DNA from: Acidimicrobiia bacterium
GTDB taxonomy: Bacteria; Actinomycetota; Acidimicrobiia; Spongiisociales; Spongiisociaceae
DNA: 53,004 nucleotides
Assembly (NCBI GenBank): GCA_011523635.1
Contig: WTGI01000005.1
Location: forward strand, 1 to 53,004
Reading direction: 5' to 3'
Shown: piece after piece, positions 1-9,523 of the stretch
Layout: each line of letters starts with the position of its first letter
Position numbering within the stretch: position 1 is the first letter of the stretch
The notes under the pieces: generated by a model
What the model saw: the letters and a program-made list of their open reading frames with translations, nothing else
Told to the model about the DNA's origin: nothing
The model's database searches: none
Program-made: the position numbers and the translations under genes

Positions 1-1
1 G

Positions 2-3000
2 ATCCAGCTGGCGCACGCCGCGGGCGCCGAGGTCTTCGCCACGGCCAGCCTCCCGAAGCACGACTTCGTCCGGTCGCTGGGCGTCGAGCACGTGTACGAC
101 AGCCGCCAGACCGCGTTCGGCGACCAGATCCTGGAAGCCACCGGAGGCGAGGGCGTTCACGTGCTGCTGAACAGCCTCACCAGCGAGGGCTTCATCGAGG
201 CCGGCCTGTCCTGCCTGGCGGAGGGTGGCCGTTTCGTCGAGTTGGCCCGGAGGGACATCCTGACCCACGAGGAGATGGCGGAGGTCCGCCCGGATGTGGG
301 CTACGACATCCTGGAGCTGGACGTGCTCAAGAAGACCGAGCCGGAGTGGGTGGGCGAGGTACTGCGAGAGGTGATGGCCCAGTTGTCGGAGGGGGTGCTG
401 GAGCCGCTCATCCACAGCAGGTGGCCGCTGGCCGAGGCCGGACCTGCGCTGGCGTTCATGCGAGCGGCCCGGCACCTCGGCAAGATCGTGGTGACGGCCA
501 ATCCCCTCGCCCGGGGCCGGCTACGGCAGGACCGAACCTACCTGGTCACCGGCGGTCTGGGCGGCATCGGCTGCGCCGTGGCCGAGTGGCTGGCGGACCG
601 GGGCGCCGGGACCATCGTCCTGAACGGCCGCAGGGATCCCGATGCCGAGGCACGGAAAACCATCGAGGAGTTGCGCCGGAGAGGCGTCAGGGTCGAGGTC
701 GAGTTGGCGGACGTGACGGATGTCGCGGCGCTCGACGCGATGCTGGCGCGCATGGACGCGGAGCTACCGCCACTCGGTGGCGTCATCCACAGCGTGGGGG
801 TGCTGTCGGACGCGGCGCTGACCAACCAGACCTGGGAGAGCTTCGAGCGGGTGCTGTGGCCGAAGATCGTGGGGGCCTGGCACCTGCACCGGGCCACGCG
901 CGGGCGGGACCTGGATCTCTTCATCCTGTTCTCGAGCCGCGTCGGCGTGATGGGCAATCCCGGGCAGGCCAACCATGCCGCGGCCAATGCCTTCCTCGAC
1001 CAGCTCGCCGGTCACCGCCGTGCCCGGGGTCTCGCCGGACAGGCCATCGCCTGGGGGGCCTGGTCCGACATCGGCGAGGCGGCCGAGCAGCGGGAGCGGA
1101 TCGAGCAGCGACGGGCGGCCCTCGGCGGTCGCTGGTTCACGCCGCAGCAGGGCATCCGGACGCTCGAGCGGCTGGTACGCCAGGACAGCACGAACGCGGT
1201 GGTCATGTCGATGGACTGGTCGGTGTTCGAGGAGGCTGTCGAGGAACGGCCTTCCCTGCTGGAGGAGATGCTGTCCTCGGATGCGGGCGACGCGGCCGGC
1301 GCTTCCACCGCGGCGGAGGACATCTTCTCCCGGCTCGGAGCGACCCCTGCCGGGGACCGTGAGGACATACTGGCCTCCTTCCTGGCGGAGCAGGTCCAGG
1401 CCGTGCTCAGGCTGCCGAAGTCGCCGTCGCCCACGGTCGGGTTCTTCGATCTGGGCATGGATTCTCTCATGGCGGTCGAGTTACGCAACCGCCTGAACCG
1501 CGCTTTCGACGGCGAGTACGTCGCCTCCAACACCATCGTCTTCGACTACCCGGACATCGAGAGCATGTCTCGCCACCTCGCCGAAGAACTCGGCCAGCTC
1601 TCAGCGGTCGGCAAGGCTCCCCCATCGCCCGAGATCCCGGAACGGGAGCCCCCGGCTCCGGCCCCTAGCGACGAGGACGGGATCGCGGTGATCGGTATGG
1701 CCTGCCGCTTCCCCGGCGCAAGCGATCTGGAGGCTTTCTGGGACCTGCTGGAGGGCGGTGTCGATGCGGTGACCGACGGGCGCCAGGACGCCGGGTCATG
1801 GAGCGACGCCGTCGGGGACCCCGGTGCGGAGGAGGTCGCGTACCGGCGGGGCGCATTCGTCGACGGGATCGACTGGTTCGACTCGCGGTTCTTCCGGATC
1901 TCCCCGCTCGAGGCGCAGCTGATGGATCCCCAGCAACGCATGCTGCTCGAGACCACCTGGCAGGCGCTGGAGGACGCCGGGCTGGATCCGGACGGGCTCA
2001 GAGGCAGCCGCACCGGGGTGTATGCGGGAATCGGTAGCAGCGAGTACCGCGATCTGCTCCAGGCGGGCAGCAGGGCCGACAGCTACCTCGGGACCACCGG
2101 AAGCGTGGCCGTGGGTCGGATCGCCTTCGCCCTTGGTCTCGAGGGACCGGCGATGCCGGTCGACATGGCCTGCGCGTCTTCGCTGGCCTCGGTGCATCAG
2201 GCGGTCGTGGGCCTCCAGCGGGGCGAGGTGGACCTGGCGCTCGCGGGTGGTGTGAACGTGATCCTCTCACGCCCGGTCTCGAAGTTCATGATGGAGATCG
2301 GGATGCTGTCCCCCACCGGGCGGTGCTGTCCGTTCGACGCCTCCGCCGACGGTTACGTGCGCGGCGAGGGTTGCGGGGTGGTGGTCCTGAAGCGGTTGAG
2401 CGACGCTGAGGCGGACGGCGACCGGATATGGGCCGTCATACGGGGGTCGGCGGTCAACCAGAACGGCGCCAGCGCGGGCCTGACGGTCCCGAACGGCCCG
2501 GCCCAGGAGCGCGTCATGAAGGAAGCTCTCGTCCAGGCGGGCATAGCACCGTCCCGGATCGACTATCTGGAATCGCACGCCACCGGCTCGCAACTGGGCG
2601 ACCCGATCGAGTTGCACGCCGCGGCGGCGGTCTACGGCGACGGGCGTGACGCCGATCGCCCCCTGCTCGTCGGGTCGGTGAAGTCCAACATCGGACACGC
2701 CGAGTGGGCGGCCGGGATCGCGGCTCTCATCAAGACCGTTCTCTCGATGAGCCGGCAGGTCATCCCTCCGATGCTGCACCTGCGGGACCCGAATCCTCAC
2801 GTCGACTGGGACCGGATACCGGTCAAGATCGCGTCGGAGAAGACAACTTGGCCGACCGGATCCGGCCGGCCGCCTCTGGCAGGTATCAACGCTTTCGGGC
2901 TGTCGGGGACCAACGCACATGTCCTGGTCGAGGGCTACGGTTCCGGTCCGGATTCTGCGGCGGCGGACGGAGTGGTCGCCCGGCCGGCCGGAGGCCCGCA

Positions 3001-4192
3001 AGCGGTACCGGCGATCCTTCCGCAAGCCATGGCCGGTTTCTCCGTGTCGGAAGCCGCGCAGCGCGGCGCTCGCCTGCTGCCGCTCTCCGGCAAGTCGCCC
3101 GGCGCGGTCAGGGATCTGGCGAGGCGGTACGTGTCATGGCTCGACGGTCGGCAAGGTTCCGCCTCTGATCCCCTGCTGTCCGACCTGGCCTGGACCGCGG
3201 GTACAGCCCGGAGCCACTTCCCGCACCGCGCCGGGCTGGTGTTCACGGATGCCGACCAGCTCCGGGAGAGCCTGGGGAGGCTGGCCGGAAGCTACGGAGC
3301 GCCTGACCTGCGTGACGGCACGGCCAGGGTGGCATTCGCGTACACCGGCCATGACCGCCGATGGATGGCCGCGGGCGAAGCTCTCTACCGGAGCGAGCCG
3401 GTGGCGCGTGCGGTGCTGGAACGCTGTGGTGAGGCACTCGGAGAAACCCTGAACGTATCGCTGCTCGATGTGATTTCCGGCCGACCCGGAGCAGGCCAGC
3501 ACCTGAACGATCCTGCCCTGGTCCAGCCACTCTCCTACGCACTTGCCTGCGCGCTGACCGCGCAGTGGGCGAGCGTCGGCATCCGCCCCGCTGCGGTGGT
3601 GGGGCATGGTCCGGCAAGCCTGGCGGCGGCGCAGGCGGCAGGTGTGCTCAGCCTGGAGGAGGGTCTGGGGTTGGCGGCGGAACTGGGCGCCCGGCAGAGG
3701 CCGGGCCCCGGCTGGGACCCGCAAGCAGCTCTCGACGGTCTGGAGGCGGAGGTGGCCGGCCTCACCCTCTCGGCGCCGTCCATCTCCCTCGTCGACGGTT
3801 CGGACGGCCGGGTGGTGGGGTCGGTCGACGATCCCGACATAGCCATCTGGCTCCGGCAGGCCACCGGACCGGCCGGCCTTTCCGCCTCCGCCGGCACCCT
3901 GGCCGGGCTCGGGACGGATGTGGTCATAGTGATCGGTCCCGACCCGACGCAGGGGAGGGCCATCCGTGAGGCCTGGCCGGAGTCCGGGGCGGCGCCGACC
4001 GTGCTCTCCGCCCTGGTGGGTTCCCGGGGCGACGCCGAAACGGCGGAGGCCGACGGCGGGTTCCTGAGCGCGGTGGCGGGCGCCTACGAGGCCGGGGTGG
4101 ACATCGCCTTCGCCGGCCTGTTCGCCGGTGAGGTCCGGCGCCGGATCTCCCTCCCCGGCTACCCGTTCCAGCGCCGCCGGCACTGGATCTAG
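2..4192 (+). CDS. Modular type I polyketide synthase, 3' part (ER-KR-ACP-KS-AT), AT lacks nucleophile
   Basis: The reading frame is open from base 2, so the gene begins upstream of the window. Numbering from the ATG at 92, the order is: end of an enoyl reductase (to ~135), ketoreductase with TGGLGGIG (~148), ACP with LGMDSL (~452-457, Ser carrying phosphopantetheine), ketosynthase (~545-960) and an acyltransferase-like domain (~1080-1300). The KS keeps its catalytic triad: Cys694 in MACASSL, His829 in ESHATG and His869 in KSNIGH. In the AT the usual GHSxG is GHGPA, with Gly1173 where Ser should be, and the FxFPGQGSQ region is AYTGHDRRW, so this AT is probably inactive. The protein ends in a typical post-AT linker (PFQRRRHW) with no ACP or thioesterase after it. 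It would need a following module or trans acyltransferase elsewhere. A sulfatase gene starts 17 bases downstream with its own GGAGGT site. The product is unknown. Confidence 0.93.
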   Translation: MQLAHAAGAEVFATASLPKHDFVRSLGVEHVYDSRQTAFGDQILEATGGEGVHVLLNSLTSEGFIEAGLSCLAEGGRFVELARRDILTHEEMAEVRPDVGYDILELDVLKKTEPEWVGEVLREVMAQLSEGVLEPLIHSRWPLAEAGPALAFMRAARHLGKIVVTANPLARGRLRQDRTYLVTGGLGGIGCAVAEWLADRGAGTIVLNGRRDPDAEARKTIEELRRRGVRVEVELADVTDVAALDAMLARMDAELPPLGGVIHSVGVLSDAALTNQTWESFERVLWPKIVGAWHLHRATRGRDLDLFILFSSRVGVMGNPGQANHAAANAFLDQLAGHRRARGLAGQAIAWGAWSDIGEAAEQRERIEQRRAALGGRWFTPQQGIRTLERLVRQDSTNAVVMSMDWSVFEEAVEERPSLLEEMLSSDAGDAAGASTAAEDIFSRLGATPAGDREDILASFLAEQVQAVLRLPKSPSPTVGFFDLGMDSLMAVELRNRLNRAFDGEYVASNTIVFDYPDIESMSRHLAEELGQLSAVGKAPPSPEIPEREPPAPAPSDEDGIAVIGMACRFPGASDLEAFWDLLEGGVDAVTDGRQDAGSWSDAVGDPGAEEVAYRRGAFVDGIDWFDSRFFRISPLEAQLMDPQQRMLLETTWQALEDAGLDPDGLRGSRTGVYAGIGSSEYRDLLQAGSRADSYLGTTGSVAVGRIAFALGLEGPAMPVDMACASSLASVHQAVVGLQRGEVDLALAGGVNVILSRPVSKFMMEIGMLSPTGRCCPFDASADGYVRGEGCGVVVLKRLSDAEADGDRIWAVIRGSAVNQNGASAGLTVPNGPAQERVMKEALVQAGIAPSRIDYLESHATGSQLGDPIELHAAAAVYGDGRDADRPLLVGSVKSNIGHAEWAAGIAALIKTVLSMSRQVIPPMLHLRDPNPHVDWDRIPVKIASEKTTWPTGSGRPPLAGINAFGLSGTNAHVLVEGYGSGPDSAAADGVVARPAGGPQAVPAILPQAMAGFSVSEAAQRGARLLPLSGKSPGAVRDLARRYVSWLDGRQGSASDPLLSDLAWTAGTARSHFPHRAGLVFTDADQLRESLGRLAGSYGAPDLRDGTARVAFAYTGHDRRWMAAGEALYRSEPVARAVLERCGEALGETLNVSLLDVISGRPGAGQHLNDPALVQPLSYALACALTAQWASVGIRPAAVVGHGPASLAAAQAAGVLSLEEGLGLAAELGARQRPGPGWDPQAALDGLEAEVAGLTLSAPSISLVDGSDGRVVGSVDDPDIAIWLRQATGPAGLSASAGTLAGLGTDVVIVIGPDPTQGRAIREAWPESGAAPTVLSALVGSRGDAETAEADGGFLSAVAGAYEAGVDIAFAGLFAGEVRRRISLPGYPFQRRRHWI

Positions 4193-4209
4193 AGCCTGGA
4201 GGTAGCGAC

Positions 4210-5739
4210 ATGGCCGGCTCGATCGGACAGCCCAACATCCTGCTGGTGATGGCCGACCAGCTGGCGCCGCAGTTCACCGGCGCCTACGAACATCCGCTGG
4301 TCCGCACCCCTGCGATGGACAGCCTGGTCGAGCGGGGCGCTCGCTTCGACGCCGCCTACTGCCCATCGCCGTTGTGCGCTCCGTCCCGGTTCGCCATGAT
4401 GACGGGACAACCGGTTTCAGCCATCGGCGCCTGGGACAACGGCGCCGAGTTGCCGGCGTCGGTACCGACCCTCGCCCACTACCTCCGGCTGTCCGGATAC
4501 CGCACCACGCTGTCGGGGAAGATGCACTTCGTCGGCCCGGACCAGCTGCACGGGTTCGAGCGGCGCCTGACCACCGACATCTACCCGGCTGACTTCGCCT
4601 GGACACCGGAATGGGAGTCGTCAGACGACAGGATCGACAAGTGGTTCCACGGAATGGACAGCCTGGCGGAGGCCGGCCGGGCATCGGCGACCTACCAGAT
4701 CGACTATGACGAGGAGGTGGGTTTCGCCGCCGTCAGGCACCTCTACGACATGGCCCGCGACGCCGACGAGCGGCCCTTCTTCCTGGTCGCCTCCTTCATC
4801 CATCCGCACGATCCCTACGTGGCCCGCCCCGAGTGGTGGGACCTCTACGACCACGACCACATCGACCTGCCCGACGTGCCCCCGCACGACTCCCTCGATC
4901 CCCACACCCGGCGCATCCGCCGGGCCGTCCAGGCCGAGAGCGTCGGCTACAACGAGGCCGGATGCCGCAACGCCCGGCACGCCTACTACGCCAACACCAG
5001 CTACTTCGACTCCTGGGTGGGCGCCCTTCTCGGTGCGCTCGCCGAGACCGGACAGATCGACGACACGTTGGTCATCGTGACCAGCGACCACGGCGACATG
5101 CTCGGCGACCGCGGCACGTGGTTCAAGATGTCGTTCTTCGAGCGTTCGGCCCGGGTGCCGCTCATCATGGCCGGCCCCGACATCGTCCAGCGCGCCGTCC
5201 CCAACGCCTGCTCGCTGCTGGATCTGCTGCCCACGCTGCTGGACGTGGCCGGCGGCGGTGCGCCGTGGCCGGAGATGGCCAGGGCACCGGCCGGGCGCAG
5301 CCTGTGGGAGAGCGCCGCCGGAGGGCGGGATCCGGTCGACGAGACCACCTGCGAGTACATGGCCGAGATGACCACGCATCCGATGTTCATGATCCGCCGC
5401 GGGTGCCACAAGTACATGCACTGCGACACCGACCCACCCCTCCTCTACGACGTGGAGGCCGACCCGCTGGAGCGGAACAACCTGGCGGACGATCCCGACC
5501 ATGCCGACCTCGCCTCGGACTTCGCCGCCGAGGTGGGCGAGCGCTGGGACAGCGACTCCATCCGGGAGCGGGTGCTGGCCTCGCAACGGACCCGGCAGCT
5601 GGTACACGCGGCGATGGCGACCGGCGACCCGGTCTCCTGGGACTACGCGCCGGCCCGGGACGCGGCCAACGAGTACGTCCGCAACCACATGGACTGGAAC
5701 GTGGTGGGCCCCCGCTACCTCCTCCCCGAGCTCGGCTGA
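4210..5739 (+). CDS. Choline-sulfatase-like sulfatase (copy 1)
   Basis: Type I formylglycine-dependent sulfatase of 509 residues. The signature CAPSR places the Cys to be converted to formylglycine at residue 56. Metal-binding elements are MADQ near the N-terminus and SDHGDMLGDRG in the middle. Segments GKMHFVGPDQLHGFE and LTTDIYPADF, and the C-terminal pattern SQR...NHMDW, are characteristic of BetC choline-sulfatases, which hydrolyse choline-O-sulfate to choline and sulfate. No signal peptide is visible, so it should be cytoplasmic like BetC. The start follows GGAGGTAGCGAC. Its stop overlaps the start of a same-length paralogue (TGATG), and an FAD amine oxidase follows. The context suggests use of sulfated quaternary amines as C, N or S source; tailoring of the upstream polyketide is possible but less likely. 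Confidence 0.9.
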   Translation: MAGSIGQPNILLVMADQLAPQFTGAYEHPLVRTPAMDSLVERGARFDAAYCPSPLCAPSRFAMMTGQPVSAIGAWDNGAELPASVPTLAHYLRLSGYRTTLSGKMHFVGPDQLHGFERRLTTDIYPADFAWTPEWESSDDRIDKWFHGMDSLAEAGRASATYQIDYDEEVGFAAVRHLYDMARDADERPFFLVASFIHPHDPYVARPEWWDLYDHDHIDLPDVPPHDSLDPHTRRIRRAVQAESVGYNEAGCRNARHAYYANTSYFDSWVGALLGALAETGQIDDTLVIVTSDHGDMLGDRGTWFKMSFFERSARVPLIMAGPDIVQRAVPNACSLLDLLPTLLDVAGGGAPWPEMARAPAGRSLWESAAGGRDPVDETTCEYMAEMTTHPMFMIRRGCHKYMHCDTDPPLLYDVEADPLERNNLADDPDHADLASDFAAEVGERWDSDSIRERVLASQRTRQLVHAAMATGDPVSWDYAPARDAANEYVRNHMDWNVVGPRYLLPELG

Positions 5740-7268
5740 TGGCCGGCTCGTCCGCCCAGCCCAACATCCTGTTGGTGATGGCCGACCAGCTGGCGCCGCA
5801 GTTCACCGGCGCCTACGAGCACCCGGTGGTCCGCACGCCGGCCATGGACGCCCTGGTGGAGCGGGGAGTCCGCTTCGACACCGCCTACTGCCCCTACCCG
5901 CTGTGCGCACCGTCCAGGTACTCGATGCTGACAGGCCAGCCGGCCACGGCGATCGGCGCCTGGGACAACGGTTCGGAATTGCCGGCGTCGATACCGACCC
6001 TCGCCCACTACCTCCGGCTGGCGGGCTACCGCACCACGCTGTCGGGCAAGATGCACTTCGTGGGGCCCGACCAGCTCCACGGCTTCAACGAACGCCTCAC
6101 CACCGACGTCTACCCGGCCGACTTCGCCTGGACCGCCAACTGGGATGAGGCCGCCGACCGGATGGGCAAGTGGTGGCACAACATGACCAGCCTTTCGGAA
6201 GCCGGCCAGGCGCTGGCGACCTACCAGATCGACTACGACGAGGATGTCGGATCGGCGGCCGTGCGCCACCTCTACGACCTGGCCCGCGACACCGACGAGC
6301 GGCCCTTCTTCCTGACCGTCTCGTTCATCCACCCCCACGATCCCTACGTGGCCCGCCCCGAATGGTGGAACCTGTACGACCACGACGAGATCGACCTGCC
6401 CGACGTGCCCCCGGCCGCGTCGCTGGACCCCCACACCGTCCGCATCCGCCACGGCATCGAGATCGATACGGTCGGCTACACCGAGGACCAGTGCCGGAAC
6501 GCCCGCCGCGCCTACTACGCCAACACGAGCTACGTGGACGCCTGGCTGGACAGGCTGGTGCGCGTCCTGGAGGAGACCGGGCAGCTGGACAACACGATCG
6601 TCATGTTCACCAGCGACCACGGCGACATGCTGGGCGACCGGGGAGTGTGGTTCAAGATGTCGTTCTTCGAGCGCTCGGCCCGGGTACCGCTCATCATGGC
6701 CGGGCCCGACATCACCAACGGCACGGTCCCCAACGCCTGCTCGCTACTGGACATGCTGCCCACCCTGGCCGACATCGTCACCGGCGGCGGAGCCTGGACG
6801 GAGTTGGCCGAAGCACCGGCCGGGCGCAGCCTCTGGGAGAGCGCCACGGGAGGCCGCGACCCCGTGGACGAGACCACCTCCGAGTACACGGGCGTCATGA
6901 CCTCCCACCCGATGTTCATGATCCGCCGCGGACGGTACAAGTACATCCACTGCGACACCGACCCCGCCCAGCTGTACGACGTGGAGGCCGACCCGCTGGA
7001 GCGGGACAACCTGGCCGAGGATCCCGACCATGCCGACCTCGCCTCGGGCTTCGCCACCGAGGTGGGCGAGCGCTGGGACAGCGACGCCATCCGCGAGCAG
7101 GCGCTCGCCTCGCAGCGAGCCCGCCGGGTCGTCCACGCCGCCATGGAGGTAGGCGACCTCCACTCGTGGGACTTCTCGCCCTCGAGCGACGCCACCAACC
7201 AGTACATCCGCAACCACATGGACTGGGCCGACGCCGGACCCCGCACCCGTTACCCGCCGGTCACCTGA
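5739..7268 (+). CDS. Choline-sulfatase-like sulfatase (copy 2, tandem paralogue)
   Basis: The start ATG shares one base with the TGA of the preceding sulfatase, so the two should be translationally coupled; an earlier start in this frame would only read antisense-like sequence inside copy 1. The length is 509 residues, as in copy 1, with CAPSR at the same position (Cys56) and the same BetC-type segments (MHFVGPDQLHGF, SDHGDMLGDRG, IRNHMDW). Identity to copy 1 is high throughout, pointing to a tandem duplication. Differences cluster in the lid region (~115-150) and around residues 210-240, so the copies may differ in substrate. The formylglycine-generating enzyme needed for maturation is not in this window. 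Confidence 0.9.
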   Translation: MAGSSAQPNILLVMADQLAPQFTGAYEHPVVRTPAMDALVERGVRFDTAYCPYPLCAPSRYSMLTGQPATAIGAWDNGSELPASIPTLAHYLRLAGYRTTLSGKMHFVGPDQLHGFNERLTTDVYPADFAWTANWDEAADRMGKWWHNMTSLSEAGQALATYQIDYDEDVGSAAVRHLYDLARDTDERPFFLTVSFIHPHDPYVARPEWWNLYDHDEIDLPDVPPAASLDPHTVRIRHGIEIDTVGYTEDQCRNARRAYYANTSYVDAWLDRLVRVLEETGQLDNTIVMFTSDHGDMLGDRGVWFKMSFFERSARVPLIMAGPDITNGTVPNACSLLDMLPTLADIVTGGGAWTELAEAPAGRSLWESATGGRDPVDETTSEYTGVMTSHPMFMIRRGRYKYIHCDTDPAQLYDVEADPLERDNLAEDPDHADLASGFATEVGERWDSDAIREQALASQRARRVVHAAMEVGDLHSWDFSPSSDATNQYIRNHMDWADAGPRTRYPPVT

Positions 7269-7289
7269 ACGAGGCAGTCCGGAGGGGAT

Positions 7290-8399
7290 ATGGCAGAACT
7301 CCCTTCCTCCGCCTCGGTGGTGGTCATCGGCGGCGGCATCATGGGCGCGTCCGCCGCCTACCACCTGGCCACCGCAGGGGTGGACGTGGTGGTGCTGGAG
7401 CGCGACACCATCGGCTCCGGCTCTACCGGGCGCGCCGCGGGCGGCTTCCGGGCGCAGTTCTCGGACGAACTGAACATCCGGATGGCCGTCGAGAACATCC
7501 GCCGGCTGGAGAGGTTCGAAACGGAGTTCGAGACCGGCATCGATCTCAAGCAGTACGGCTACCTGTTCCTACTGCGCGAATCCGAGGTGGACGCCTTCCA
7601 CCGTGCGGTAGCCCTGCAGAGGTCGCTCGGCGTTCCGTCGGAACTGATCACCCCCGAGGCGGCGCTCCACATGGTGCCGGGAATCCGCATCCACGACGTG
7701 GCGGCAGCCACCTTCTGCCCATGGGACGGCTACTGCACGCCGGAGTCCGTGGCGCTCGGCTACGCACGGGCGGCCTCCCGCCACGGCGCGGCCATCATCC
7801 AGGGTTGCGAGGTGACAGAGATCATCGTGTCGGACGGGCAGGTGCGGGGGGTGACCACCACGGACGGGTTCGTCTCCACCCCCGAGGTGGTGCTGGCCGC
7901 AGGAGTGTGGAGCCCCCGGCTGGCGGCACCTCTCGGCGTCAGCATGCCGGTGCGGGCGGTCAAGCGCCACATCTGGCTGACCAGGGGCTCGGACCCCTTC
8001 CCGCGCCGGTTGCCGCTCGTGATCGACTTCGCCACCGGCTTCTACTTCCACCGGGAGGCGGAGGGGCTGGCCATGGGCGGACGGGCGCAGACGATCGAGG
8101 ACCTGGCGCCGGCCGTCCTCAACCGGGCGCCGGCCGTGGCCGAGATGGAAGTGACCCACAGCTGGTGGGGGTACTACGCCGTGACCCCCGACAACAACGC
8201 CATCATCGGCACCGTTCCCGGGATCGAACGGCTGCACTACGCCACCGGGTTCAGCGGGCACGGATTCCAGCAGGGACCGGTGGTGGGAGAGCACCTTGCG
8301 GAGCTGGTCCTCGGTTCGGAACCGACCTTCGACCTGTCCCCCTTCGACATGGACCGCTTCGAGACCGGGCGAGCCCTTCCGGAGACCGCGGTCATCTGA
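7290..8399 (+). CDS. FAD-dependent amine/amino-acid oxidoreductase (DAO family)
   Basis: The 369-residue protein begins with an ADP-binding Rossmann motif (VIGGGIMGASAAYHL) and continues with the DAO fold. The C-terminal ATGFSGHGFQQGP motif is typical of sarcosine oxidase beta, dimethylglycine oxidase and D-amino-acid dehydrogenase relatives. These enzymes oxidise secondary or N-methylated amines at a flavin. The gene starts 22 bases after the second sulfatase behind a GGAGG-like site (AGTCCGGAGGGGATATG), so it belongs to that operon, and it converges on a proline/hydroxyproline racemase gene. Two roles fit: oxidation of demethylation products of choline and betaine, or of D-hydroxyproline made by the racemase. 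The substrate cannot be set from sequence. Confidence 0.85.
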   Translation: MAELPSSASVVVIGGGIMGASAAYHLATAGVDVVVLERDTIGSGSTGRAAGGFRAQFSDELNIRMAVENIRRLERFETEFETGIDLKQYGYLFLLRESEVDAFHRAVALQRSLGVPSELITPEAALHMVPGIRIHDVAAATFCPWDGYCTPESVALGYARAASRHGAAIIQGCEVTEIIVSDGQVRGVTTTDGFVSTPEVVLAAGVWSPRLAAPLGVSMPVRAVKRHIWLTRGSDPFPRRLPLVIDFATGFYFHREAEGLAMGGRAQTIEDLAPAVLNRAPAVAEMEVTHSWWGYYAVTPDNNAIIGTVPGIERLHYATGFSGHGFQQGPVVGEHLAELVLGSEPTFDLSPFDMDRFETGRALPETAVI

Positions 8400-8422
8400 T
8401 GCGATGCGCGGCTCTCGGAGTG

Positions 8423-9442
8423 TCAGCCGCCGGCGGCGGGGAGGAAGAGGCCGGCGCCTAGGGGGTCGTCACGGTCCAGGACCAGTTCGTTAAAGCCGGT
8501 CAGGTAGGCGGAACCGGTGATGGTGGGGATGATCGCCCGGCGTCCGTCGACCTCCGTCTCGTCCTGGATAGTGCCGGTGAACATGGTGTTGAGGACGCTC
8601 TCGTGGACGAAGGTGTCCCCCACCGCCAGCTCCCCCCTCTCGAAATGCCAGGCCATGCGGGCGCAGCACCCGGTCCCGCAGGGGGACCGGTCGAAGCCCA
8701 GGCCCGTGGAGGTGGCCAGGTTCTGCCCGTCCGCCCCGGCGCTGGTCGGCGGCCCGACGTAGAGCAGCTGATCGACCCGCTCCGGCGTTCCGGGCGGCCA
8801 GCCGGATCGCTCGCGGAGCGTCCGGTTGACCTCCAGCCGGATCCGGTGGCTGAATGCCACCAGGCCGGGCACCGATTCCACCGCTATCGGCACACCGGTC
8901 TGCTCCACCCGCATCAGGACGAACCAGATCCCGCCGAACCCGATGTCCACCTCAAAGGTCCGCCCGCCGACCTCCACCTCCAGCCCGGTGACCGCCACCC
9001 AGGACGGCACTCCCCGGAAGGTCACGGAGTGGACCTTTCCCCCGTCCACCCGCGCCTCGGCCCTGACCAGGCCGCTCAAGGTCTCCACCACCACTGCGGT
9101 CACCGGTTCCCGGGCCGGCAGGCGCTCCGTCTCCAGGAGGGTGGTGACCGTGCCGATCAGGGCGTGCCCGCACATGGTGAGCGATCCGAGGGCGGAGACG
9201 ATCAGGACGGAGAGGTCGGCCTCGGGATGGAGCGGCGCCAGAGGCACGACGGCGTGCCAGGGCGCATGACCCCGCGGCTCCCCGACCAGCAACCTCATCA
9301 GGTCGGCGTGGTTGGCGATAAGGTCCGCCTCCTTCTCCGCCAGGGTACCGCCGACCAGGTCCGGGAAGCCTCCGACCACCACCCTGGTGGGCTCCCCGGC
9401 GGTGTGGGAGTCGACGACGCGCACGCGGCGGGCGAACGTCAT
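8423..9442 (-). CDS. Proline racemase family; probable 4-hydroxyproline epimerase
   Basis: The 339-residue protein has both catalytic thiols of the family: Cys91 in MCGHALIG and Cys255 in SPCGTG. Two-Cys members are racemases or epimerases, whereas trans-3-hydroxyproline dehydratases carry Ser or Thr in one of these positions, so epimerase activity is favoured. These enzymes invert C-alpha of proline or trans-4-hydroxy-L-proline through two-base chemistry and need no cofactor. The gene is divergent from an aldehyde dehydrogenase with 81 bases between them, and convergent with an FAD oxidase. Epimerase, D-hydroxyproline oxidase and a terminal semialdehyde dehydrogenase are three of the four steps of bacterial hydroxyproline catabolism; the deaminase is not seen here. 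Confidence 0.87.
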   Translation of the reverse strand: MTFARRVRVVDSHTAGEPTRVVVGGFPDLVGGTLAEKEADLIANHADLMRLLVGEPRGHAPWHAVVPLAPLHPEADLSVLIVSALGSLTMCGHALIGTVTTLLETERLPAREPVTAVVVETLSGLVRAEARVDGGKVHSVTFRGVPSWVAVTGLEVEVGGRTFEVDIGFGGIWFVLMRVEQTGVPIAVESVPGLVAFSHRIRLEVNRTLRERSGWPPGTPERVDQLLYVGPPTSAGADGQNLATSTGLGFDRSPCGTGCCARMAWHFERGELAVGDTFVHESVLNTMFTGTIQDETEVDGRRAIIPTITGSAYLTGFNELVLDRDDPLGAGLFLPAAGG

Positions 9443-9523
9443 CCGGCGGGATCGGGATCGAGGCTGCGCATGCTAGATTTTCGGGGCTCCCCTTCTGGCT
9501 ACTCGCTCAAAGGAAACTACACC

